The translations under genes were made by a program, and so were the position numbers. A stretch of 9,028 nucleotides of DNA from DATMBL01 sp035559295 (GTDB lineage: Bacteria > Desulfobacterota > Binatia > UBA9968): the NCBI GenBank assembly GCA_035559295.1, contig DATMBL010000336.1:1-9028 (forward strand). The letters run 5' to 3'. Under the pieces are notes generated by a model that saw only the letters and a program-made list of their open reading frames with translations, did not search any database and was not told the DNA's origin. This document shows, in pieces, positions 1 through 5,420 of the stretch. Numbering within the stretch: position 1 is the first letter of the stretch; the number at the start of each line of letters is the position of its first letter.

Positions 1-156
1 GGGTTCCCGCCGAGCTAAATTCCTCATCCGGCCGTGCTGCGGCCGATTAGGACTAAAGAACGGCAAGTACCCCGGCGCACCCGAACGGGGATTTACCCAT
101 TGAGCAACCGAAAAGTTTGTTCGGGGACAGGAGCGGGTGACCCCAAAGGCGCGAGC

Positions 157-186
157 TTGACAGCGAGTCCGGAACTTTTCTAGTAT
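157..186 (+). promoter_or_regulatory. Sigma70-like promoter of the PPOX-fold gene
   Basis: A perfect -35 hexamer TTGACA (157-162) is followed after 18 bases by TAGTAT (181-186), which matches 4 of 6 positions of the -10 consensus. The -10 ends only six bases before the ATG at 193, so a normal start site 6-8 bases downstream would fall on or next to the start codon. No Shine-Dalgarno sequence lies between them. The hexamers are seen directly; promoter activity and the leaderless transcript are inferred. Confidence 0.6.
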
Positions 187-192
187 CCGGCC

Positions 193-612
193 ATGATCAA
201 ACTCGCCGATCAAATGCGCGATCTGGTTGACAACGCCCTGGCCAACGACTGTCCGTGCATTCTCGCCACCGCTTCCCGGGACGGCGAGCCCGATATCGGC
301 TACAAGGGAAGCATGATGGTGTTCGACCAGGAGTCGCTGGCCTACTGGGAACGCACGCGACGGCAGCATCTCAAGAACGTTCTCGAAAATCCCAAAGTCG
401 TCGTGCTGTTTCGCGACCCCAAAACCCGGGTGAACTGGCGCTTTCACGGAATCGCGACGGTGCACGAGTCCGGTCCGGTGAGAGAGCAGGTGATGGCCCG
501 AACCGTGCCGGCGGAGCTGGAAAAAGATCCGGAGCGAAAGGGCGCGGCCGTGATCATCCGCGTGAACAAAGTGACCAATCTGGCCGGGCAGGTGCTCCAG
601 TCGCGGGACTGA
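193..612 (+). CDS. PPOX-fold (pyridoxamine 5'-phosphate oxidase-like) FMN-binding protein
   Basis: This 139-residue protein has the size and pattern of single-domain PPOX split-barrel flavoproteins, which usually bind FMN or F420 as dimers in the cytoplasm and reduce or oxidise small molecules. An N-terminal helix (about 1-18) leads into the first strands with CILATASRDGEPDIGYKG (22-39), the typical 'lat...dG.P....kg' opening of the fold. A second block, RTRRQHLKNVLENPKVVVLFRD (54-75), matches the family's region of a basic loop, a helix and the 'NP.V.l.f' strand. NWRFHGIATV (81-90) matches the next core strand with its glycine. The C-terminal strand VIIRVNKVTN (120-129) closes the barrel. 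The ATG at 193 lies just behind a strong promoter and has no ribosome binding site, so translation may be leaderless. Substrate and cofactor preference cannot be read from the sequence. It appears monocistronic. Confidence 0.85.
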   Translation: MIKLADQMRDLVDNALANDCPCILATASRDGEPDIGYKGSMMVFDQESLAYWERTRRQHLKNVLENPKVVVLFRDPKTRVNWRFHGIATVHESGPVREQVMARTVPAELEKDPERKGAAVIIRVNKVTNLAGQVLQSRD

Positions 613-1282
613 GCCTTCCCAAGGCGTTCCAAGCCGACAGGGTTGACTTCGCGCTAAGCTCACGTTTGACTTCGCCGGCAAACCGGAAATCAGCCACCCC
701 CGAAAGCGAAATCTCGCCCAAGTCCTTGTTTGACTCTTGTATGATGTCGAAGTGGACCTTTAACTGAGTCTCGCCGATCGCCCCGTCCTCGTTGAGGGCG
801 AGAACGATCGATCGGTACATTCCTGCGCCACATCCGGTTCGACTTTCCATTCTCTTTGAATAACCGCAACGGTTTCGTCCGGCCGCTCCTTGGAAAAGCG
901 CACCCGCGGTAAAGCGCGCGTATGACTCCCCGGGTGCTCCTTGATCCGTTGATCCGTGGTCGTATAGCCGTTGCTCGTGAACTCGACAACGACGAATGCC
1001 AGCTGATTGAAACCTTCTCGCTTGAGCGGCACGTTGGCCGTACGGGAACGATGATCGTATCGGCTCCGCCTGCTCGAAGCGCGGCTACGCGGCCGCTGTC
1101 GCTCCCGATCTGCAAAATCGCGGCGTCGCGATCAGGTTGGACGCCGTGGGTGCGGAGAACGAGGCGCGCTGAAACATCAAAGGTGCCGAGGCCTCCGAAC
1201 GAGTTTAGATGAACGATGAAGATGTGGCAACGAGAACGGAGACATGTTAATTTCCGCCGAGCATCGACGAAAGGATGCGATC
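613..1282. other. Gene-poor stretch, possible remains of a minus-strand gene
   Basis: About 670 bases between the PPOX-fold and hydrolase genes hold no intact gene I can support. On the minus strand two pieces read more like protein than noise but lie in different frames. One is 760-1032, beginning PLKREGFNQLAFVVVEFTSN. The other lies at about 640-850 and contains YRSIVLALNEDGAIGETQLK. They overlap around 800-850, as expected if a frameshift broke one gene. The upstream piece has only a GTG start with no ribosome binding site. The downstream piece runs on into the end of the PPOX-fold gene without a tidy stop. I do not recognise the family. A plus-strand frame at 922-1212 is open but arginine-rich and looks like a shadow. 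Confidence 0.4.
1270..1275 (+). promoter_or_regulatory. Ribosome binding site that fixes the hydrolase start
   Basis: AAAGGA at 1270-1275 stands seven bases before the ATG at 1283. The in-frame ATG at 1244 has only GGAG two bases upstream, which is too close to act. The family's conserved N-terminus also begins near MQITERLF, so the shorter start is preferred. Confidence 0.6.
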
Positions 1283-2017
1283 ATGCAGATTACAGAGAGA
1301 CTGTTCAGTACGGCGCGGGACGGGGTGGCCGGGTTTCTTGCTTACCCGCAGCGAAAGGAGCCCGGCCCGGCGCTGTTGCTGATCCACCCGAAAGGAGGGC
1401 TCACCGACTACATCAAAATCGAAGCACGCAAGTTCGCCAAGCTGGGCTACAGCACCTTTGCGCCCAACGTTTTTGAACAGCTCGGCTACCCGGCCGCAAC
1501 GCACATCGAAACCGGATCGCAGATTCAGGCCAAAACCTCGGACGGAGAATTCACGCGGGTTCTAACCGAGAGCTGGCGCTTTCTGTTGGCGCAACCGCAC
1601 GTGAATCGCGACCGAGTGGCAGTATGCGGCTACTGCATGGGCGGCCGGATCGCGATTCATTTCGTGGCGGCCACTCCCGCAGTGAGGGCGTTCGTCGGTT
1701 ACTATCCTACCGTGAGGGACGAGCCGACGACGCCGATGCGCCCGGTGCATCCCTCGGAAGCAGCCAAAAGAATTCGCTGTCCCTCGATCATCCTCTACGG
1801 CGCGGATGACGTGACCACCGTGATCCCTGTGCAGGACAGGATGATGTTCGCGTTTCGGGAGAACGGGCAGCCGTTGGAGTGGCACTTCTTTCCTTTTGGA
1901 GGCCACGGCTACGTCGATCCGGGCGCCGTCGGCTACCATCCCCATGCCGCCGAGCTGTCATGGCCGCTGGTGGTCGATTTCCTCGAGCGCCATCTCCAGT
2001 GGGCGGTCGCCGATTGA
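1283..2017 (+). CDS. Dienelactone hydrolase family protein lacking the canonical Glu36
   Basis: This 244-residue alpha/beta hydrolase belongs to the dienelactone hydrolase family. Typical members open dienelactone rings in chloroaromatic degradation, but many act on other esters or lactones in the cytoplasm. The nucleophile elbow is CGYCMGG (115-121), with Cys118 as likely nucleophile. Asp175 in LYGADD and His208 in FGGHGY complete a Cys-Asp-His triad. The family's QEWWGL segment, in which Glu36 contacts the nucleophile, here reads HPKGGL (35-40), with proline at position 36. An insertion rich in prolines (about 145-157) precedes the helix before the Asp strand. The gene is probably monocistronic and converges on the CmcJ-type gene across a palindrome. 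Family membership is secure; the substrate is unknown and may differ from dienelactone. Confidence 0.88.
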   Translation: MQITERLFSTARDGVAGFLAYPQRKEPGPALLLIHPKGGLTDYIKIEARKFAKLGYSTFAPNVFEQLGYPAATHIETGSQIQAKTSDGEFTRVLTESWRFLLAQPHVNRDRVAVCGYCMGGRIAIHFVAATPAVRAFVGYYPTVRDEPTTPMRPVHPSEAAKRIRCPSIILYGADDVTTVIPVQDRMMFAFRENGQPLEWHFFPFGGHGYVDPGAVGYHPHAAELSWPLVVDFLERHLQWAVAD

Positions 2018-2063
2018 ACGTGGGGGATTGCTTTCGACCGCAACTGTCGGAAAACTAAATTTC

Positions 2064-2159
2064 CTCGCGCCAAGCACGCCAAGGTCGCAAAGGCCCCGCA
2101 ACCCAGATCCAAATAAATTTATTCTTTTAACTTGGCGCCCTTTGCGAGCTTTGCGCGAG
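2064..2159. repeat. Long imperfect palindrome between convergent genes
   Basis: The left arm (2064-2092, starting CTCGCGCCAAGCACGCC) and the reverse complement of the right arm (2131-2159, starting CTCGCGCAAAGCTCGCA) agree at 24 of 29 positions. The loop between them carries a perfect 12-base palindrome, AATAAATTTATT (2112-2123). The arms are made of repeated GCCAAG / GCAAAG units. From memory this resembles GCAAAG-type intergenic repeats common in several environmental Gram-negative lineages. Its position between the 3' ends of two convergent genes suggests a bidirectional terminator or RNA-stabilising hairpin. The run TTTATTCTTTT lies in the loop rather than after the stem, so it is not a textbook intrinsic terminator. 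Confidence 0.75.
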
Positions 2160-2227
2160 ATATTTCTATTTTGTTGCCGCTGGCCGCTCTGTGCTCTTCG
2201 TGATGTTGTGGTGGGGGTCTGCTTCTA

Positions 2228-3061
2228 TTAACCCCGGTCGAAGAATGCCAGCGTGCGCATCTCGATGCTTTCGCGCGGGGGAGCGCCCGGAGGGCTAGTC
2301 GGGTCGTCAAACGCGCAGTGAGCCGTCCAACGCGCGCGCCCATCTGTCGCCGAGTCGTAGGTCTTGAAAACAATTGCTTCGTTTCGCTCCATCTTCGGGA
2401 AGTAGTACCAGCGGTGGTTCGGATTGAACGTCATATGGTACGTTTCCCCGACCCGGTTCGGGTAGACGCGCGCGCTTGCGATCAGCTCCTTGGTTCCCAT
2501 GGTGCGCGCGTCGGCGATCGCCAGTGGCTCGCTCAGCACGGGGAGCCGAATCGGACGCCACACCTGCACGATCGCGAAGCGGCGCTTGAGCAGCGCCTCG
2601 GCCTCATCGGGCAATAAGTCGCGTACCCGCTGCGGACCCGACCATTCGGTATAGTCATTGTGCGCATTGCGCACTGGCCCGCTGATCTTTTTCTCCTCAC
2701 GGGTTCCGCTGTCGCCGGAGCGTAGCGTGTGGTCGAAAACGAACACCCGCTGCGCCCCGGAGGTTTGCTTTACCAGCTGTTCGACTTCCGGGTAGTACAC
2801 GGCCCGAACCTCGTCTTCGTTATAGAAATCGCGCACCTTTGTGTCATGCTTGACGAAGACGAAGCCTTCGCGCTCGAGAGAGAAGCGGTCGGCAACGGGC
2901 CGGCCGTTGTAGATGTTGACGACGTACTCGCGGTACGTCCCCTTGCGCTCGGAACCAAGCTCCCTCGAATAGGTCGCGGGCTTCTCGCCCGTATCCACGA
3001 GATAGTTCAAGGCGGCCTGAATGCAATCGAGAGGTGGCTCACGGGATTCTTGGGCCGACAT
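2228..3061 (-). CDS. CmcJ/NvfI-family oxygenase (non-haem iron, 2-oxoglutarate type)
   Basis: The 277-residue product matches the CmcJ/NvfI/AsaB-like family, which includes fungal NvfI and gibberellin-desaturase-like enzymes and cephamycin CmcJ. These modify small molecules oxidatively, and NvfI is an Fe(II)/2-oxoglutarate dioxygenase. The N-terminus AALNYLVDTGEKPATY (16-31) is the characteristic opening. VRNAHNDYTEWSGPQRVRDLLP (130-151) holds the probable iron ligands His134 and Asp136. RWYYFPKMERNEAIVFKTYDS (217-237) and ARWTAHCAFDDP (243-254) follow, with His248 as the likely third ligand. PRESIEMR (262-269) gives candidate arginines for binding the cosubstrate. The ATG at 3061 has AGAGAGG six bases upstream. 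An in-frame ATG at 3124 would add 21 residues but lacks a good binding site. It lies 86 bases behind the cupin gene on the same strand and is probably co-transcribed with it. The substrate is unknown. Confidence 0.85.
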   Translation of the reverse strand: MSAQESREPPLDCIQAALNYLVDTGEKPATYSRELGSERKGTYREYVVNIYNGRPVADRFSLEREGFVFVKHDTKVRDFYNEDEVRAVYYPEVEQLVKQTSGAQRVFVFDHTLRSGDSGTREEKKISGPVRNAHNDYTEWSGPQRVRDLLPDEAEALLKRRFAIVQVWRPIRLPVLSEPLAIADARTMGTKELIASARVYPNRVGETYHMTFNPNHRWYYFPKMERNEAIVFKTYDSATDGRARWTAHCAFDDPTSPPGAPPRESIEMRTLAFFDRG

Positions 3062-3147
3062 AGGGAACCTCTCTTTCACGTCTGATTTAAGTCCCCAGCG
3101 CTGCTGCGTCGTTTCTTGATTCATGGCCTTGCAGGCGCGAGGGTGCC

Positions 3148-3777
3148 TTATCGCCTCGGCAGCATCTCGCATGGCGTTTGGCGCGGGCCCAAACTCTCGT
3201 AGTACTCGTTCTTTTCCGGAACATATCTTCCCTGGTTAAAGCCTCCGCCCTTTTGACTTCGGATGATGACGGCGACCGTGCGCTCGCCAACGGTCAGTTC
3301 GGTGTGAATCTCATAGGGTTTCACCAGATCGATTTCGCCGGGACCGACAAGGACGTCGCTGGTCTTGCGGATTTCGGCGTATCCAGGGCGCGAACCGTCA
3401 TCGAGCCGCTCGTAGCGAATGATCCGCTCGTGCCCGTCGAGAACACCGTAAAGCGTGTAGATGTGGGCATGATCGTGGATGCGCGCCGCGCGCCCTTGCC
3501 TCGCATCGCCCTTGGTCAAGCCGTTGATCGCAAAGCCGTAGTCCGGATCTTCGTAGAACAGGAGATTCTCGGCTCTGCCGTCCATGGGGACGCAATCGGG
3601 CCAGTGCTTCGATGCGGCGAGCACCTCGGGATCGGCGAGCAGTTCGGCCAGAATCGGTTTCAGGGCATTCCAGCGTTGATCGAGATCCGATTCCCGAGCG
3701 AAGAGTTCACGGGTTTTTCGAACAAAGCGCTCGAGCGCGTTTTCTTGATGCGTATCCGTCAGCGTCTGCGTATCCAT
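3148..3777 (-). CDS. Cysteine-dioxygenase-like cupin protein
   Basis: This 209-residue protein has a helical N-terminal part (about 11-60) followed by a cupin barrel resembling cysteine dioxygenase and 3-mercaptopropionate dioxygenase, mononuclear iron enzymes that oxidise thiols to sulfinates. The metal motif is ARIHDHAHIYTLYGVLDGHE (98-117): His101 and His103 form the HxH pair, followed by the GVLxGxE turn typical of thiol dioxygenases. His158 in YEIHTE is the probable third ligand. The glutamate of ordinary cupins is absent from the first motif, as in thiol dioxygenases. An extra His105 makes the motif HDHAH. FYEDPDYGFAINGL (74-87) precedes the barrel. The ATG at 3777 is chosen because AGGAGGT lies just upstream; a longer start at 3810 has no such support. 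It precedes the CmcJ-type gene. The true substrate may not be a simple thiol. Confidence 0.75.
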   Translation of the reverse strand: MDTQTLTDTHQENALERFVRKTRELFARESDLDQRWNALKPILAELLADPEVLAASKHWPDCVPMDGRAENLLFYEDPDYGFAINGLTKGDARQGRAARIHDHAHIYTLYGVLDGHERIIRYERLDDGSRPGYAEIRKTSDVLVGPGEIDLVKPYEIHTELTVGERTVAVIIRSQKGGGFNQGRYVPEKNEYYESLGPRQTPCEMLPRR

Positions 3778-3780
3778 GAG

Positions 3781-3787
3781 ACCTCCT
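3781..3787 (-). promoter_or_regulatory. Strong ribosome binding site of the cupin gene
   Basis: On the minus strand AGGAGGT is separated by CTC from the ATG at 3777. It is among the best Shine-Dalgarno matches in the window and rules out the longer reading that starts at 3810. Confidence 0.75.
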
Positions 3788-3871
3788 ATGAACTTGCTCC
3801 AACACGGCATGCCGAGCGAGTACTCGAAGGCCGCTTTGGGCCGTTCTTCACTCCTAACGTTCTTGACGTCG

Positions 3872-3901
3872 AGCCTAGTGTTCGAGGCGCGCGTTTGTCA
3901 A
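3872..3901 (-). promoter_or_regulatory. Candidate promoter of the cupin-CmcJ unit
   Basis: Reading the minus strand, TTGACA (3901-3896) is followed after 18 bases by TAGGCT (3877-3872), which matches half of the -10 consensus. Transcription would start near 3865 and give a leader of roughly 90 bases. The -35 begins 12 bases from the neighbouring heptamer repeat. The -35 is perfect and the -10 weak, so an activator may be needed. Confidence 0.4.
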
Positions 3902-3913
3902 GGGTGACTGATT

Positions 3914-3987
3914 AAGCATTGAGCGTTGAGCTTTGAGGTTTGAGTATAAACTCCGATCTCAACGCTTTTCTCTCAACGCTCAAAGCT
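3914..3987. repeat. TTGAGNN heptamer inverted-repeat element, copy 1
   Basis: The arms AGCATTGAGCGTTGAG (3915-3930) and CTCAACGCTCAAAGCT (3972-3987) pair at 15 of 16 positions around a 41-base loop. The left half contains four consecutive heptamers TTGAGCG, TTGAGCT, TTGAGGT, TTGAGTA (3919-3946). The element begins six bases after the stop of the lipoprotein gene and lies just upstream of the cupin promoter. The same element recurs in opposite orientation at 5346-5420, sharing exact blocks of 20 and 19 bases. It may end transcription or be a REP/MITE-like sequence. Confidence 0.8.
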
Positions 3988-3993
3988 GAAAAA

Positions 3994-4482
3994 TCAGCGT
4001 TTCAGCTGATCGAGCTGCTGCTGTAGCTGCATGCGCCGCTGCTGCTCCTGGAGAAACTCCATCTGCTGCTGGCGCTGCAACTCCCTGATTTGTTCCTGAC
4101 GCCGAAGCTGGTCCTGCTCGCGCCGGAGCCGGTCCATTTGCAGCTCGCTTTGCAGCCGGTCGAGTTGCTGTTCCGTTTTGAGCTGGTCGAGGCGGCGCTG
4201 GCTGTTGTCCCAATCGACCGATCGCGCGTCGGAAGCGGCCTCTTGCGCCCTGAGCTGATCGATCTGTTGTCGGATCTCCGTTCTACGTTGCTCATACCGA
4301 AGCTGATCGAACTCATTTTGACGGCGGATCTCCTGGATCAGCGCCTCTTCTCGCCGCGCCTCGGCGGCCGCGCGCGGCGTTTTAACAACCGGCTCGCCAA
4401 ACCGATCCCGCTGGCTGCAACCGGCGATCGAAACGAGCGCAACAAGCGCCGCCGGCCAGATCAAGCGACGTTCCCGTGCCAT
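3994..4482 (-). CDS. Gln/Arg-rich coiled-coil lipoprotein
   Basis: The 162-residue product starts with a basic n-region (MARERR) and a hydrophobic segment (7-21), ending in the lipobox SIAGC with Cys22 as the lipidation site. The mature protein (about 140 residues) is nearly all charged and glutamine-rich helix. Leucines recur at heptad spacing (for example LDQLKTEQQLDRLQSELQ, roughly 98-115), so a long coiled coil is likely from about residue 38 to the C-terminus. No enzyme domain is visible. It would be anchored in the inner or outer membrane facing the periplasm, perhaps as a structural or spacer protein. I know no named family. It is divergent from the second dienelactone hydrolase gene. 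TATGCT lies six bases before the ATG, but no convincing -35 or ribosome binding site was found. Low-complexity CAG/CTG-type codon runs underlie the glutamine tracts. Confidence 0.8.
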   Translation of the reverse strand: MARERRLIWPAALVALVSIAGCSQRDRFGEPVVKTPRAAAEARREEALIQEIRRQNEFDQLRYEQRRTEIRQQIDQLRAQEAASDARSVDWDNSQRRLDQLKTEQQLDRLQSELQMDRLRREQDQLRRQEQIRELQRQQQMEFLQEQQRRMQLQQQLDQLKR

Positions 4483-4674
4483 ACTTCAAGCATAGCATGG
4501 CCGGGCTCTTTACAGGAGCCGGAGGTGTCAAGAGGGCGGCCGGCCCGAAACTGCAGCAAACTTCGCCCCCTGCGATCTGCCGCGCTTCCTAGGCGCGGTC
4601 GAAATTGAGGCAACGCGCATTGACAAGTGAAAATGCTTTGATAGGTAAACCAAAAAGCTCCGGAGGAGGCGAGT
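4483..4674. promoter_or_regulatory. Divergent intergenic region with a candidate promoter and strong RBS
   Basis: This region separates the lipoprotein and second hydrolase genes. Toward the hydrolase there is a perfect TTGACA at 4620-4625, but the 16-20 bases beyond offer only weak -10 candidates (TAAACC or TAGGTA around 4642-4651). GGAGGAGG at 4662-4669, five bases before the ATG at 4675, is a strong ribosome binding site. Toward the lipoprotein a second TTGACA occurs on the minus strand near 4531-4526 without a matching -10 at normal distance. Confidence 0.4.
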
Positions 4675-5343
4675 ATGGGACAGACGGTTACGTTTAAGCG
4701 GCCCGATGGCAAAGAATGTAGCGGTTATTTGGCAACTCCGGGAGCCGGCGATAAGGCGCCGGGGGTCGTGGTGATCCAGGAGTGGTGGGGCCTGAATGAC
4801 CAAATCAAAGGCGTTGCGGACAGACTTGCGGGGCTCGGTTATCGAGCGCTCGTACCCGACCTTTACAGAGGCAAGGTAACGCTGGAGGCGGCGGAGGCGA
4901 ATCACTTGATGACGAACCTGAATTTCGCCGACGCTGCGACTCAGGATGTCGGGGGCGCCGCGCGGTACCTGAAGCAATCGAGCGGAAAGGTCGGAGTTGT
5001 CGGCTTCTGTATGGGCGGGGCACTGACGATTCTCACGGCTCTCTACGTCAAGGAAGTCGATGCCGCTTCTTCCTGGTACGGCTACCCGCCGGAGCAAGCC
5101 GGCGACGTAAGAACGATTTCGATCCCTTTACAACTGCATTTAGCCGAGAAGGACGCCGCTTTCAGCCCGGATGGCGCGCGGGCGCTCGAGGCTAAACTGC
5201 GGGACGGCAAGGTCAAGTTCGAATCGTATTGGTACGATGCGGGCCACGCCTTTGGCAACGAAACGGGACCGAACTATAATGCCGCCGCCGCGAAGCTCGC
5301 GTGGGACCGGACGATTGACTTTTTCGCCAAGCACCTAAAATAG
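4675..5343 (+). CDS. Dienelactone hydrolase (canonical catalytic residues)
   Basis: At 222 residues this is the usual length for dienelactone hydrolase (carboxymethylenebutenolidase), which hydrolyses dienelactone to maleylacetate in chlorocatechol-type pathways. Many family members have other substrates. VVVIQEWWGLNDQIK (31-45) contains the family's Glu36. GFCMGG (110-115) gives the nucleophile Cys112, LAEKD (156-160) the acid Asp160, and DAGHAF (188-193) the base His191. No signal peptide is present, so it is cytoplasmic. The start is set by GGAGGAGG five bases upstream. It is monocistronic and converges on the LLM oxidoreductase gene. Residues 31-45 line up with the upstream hydrolase without gaps, making the two distant paralogues with different active sites. 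No other chlorocatechol-pathway gene is in the window, so the pathway is not established. Confidence 0.9.
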   Translation: MGQTVTFKRPDGKECSGYLATPGAGDKAPGVVVIQEWWGLNDQIKGVADRLAGLGYRALVPDLYRGKVTLEAAEANHLMTNLNFADAATQDVGGAARYLKQSSGKVGVVGFCMGGALTILTALYVKEVDAASSWYGYPPEQAGDVRTISIPLQLHLAEKDAAFSPDGARALEAKLRDGKVKFESYWYDAGHAFGNETGPNYNAAAAKLAWDRTIDFFAKHLK

Positions 5344-5345
5344 AA

Positions 5346-5420
5346 AGCATTGAGCGTTGAGAGAAAAGCTTTGAGATTAATCGTTTGGAACTTAATGCTC
5401 AAAGCTCAACGCTCAAAGCT
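5346..5420. repeat. TTGAGNN heptamer inverted-repeat element, copy 2 (reverse orientation)
   Basis: The arms AGCATTGAGCGTTGAG (5346-5361) and CTCAACGCTCAAAGCT (5405-5420) are identical to those of copy 1, with a 43-base loop. Read as a whole, the element matches the reverse complement of copy 1. The block 5350-5369 equals the complement of 3964-3983, and 5398-5416 equals the complement of 3919-3937. It fills the gap between two convergent genes and extends into the 3' end of the LLM gene, whose stop codon lies at 5413-5415. Confidence 0.8.

Noticed and set aside
16..50. GCCGATTA after TAAATTCC, resembling a sigma28 flagellar promoter.
   Set aside because: The spacing is 18 bases rather than about 11, the -35 part is poor, and no motility gene follows.
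3178..3915. A long plus-strand open frame of 245 codons opposite the cupin gene.
   Set aside because: The minus-strand frame has cupin metal ligands, conserved motifs and a strong ribosome binding site. The plus frame is its shadow in GC-rich DNA.
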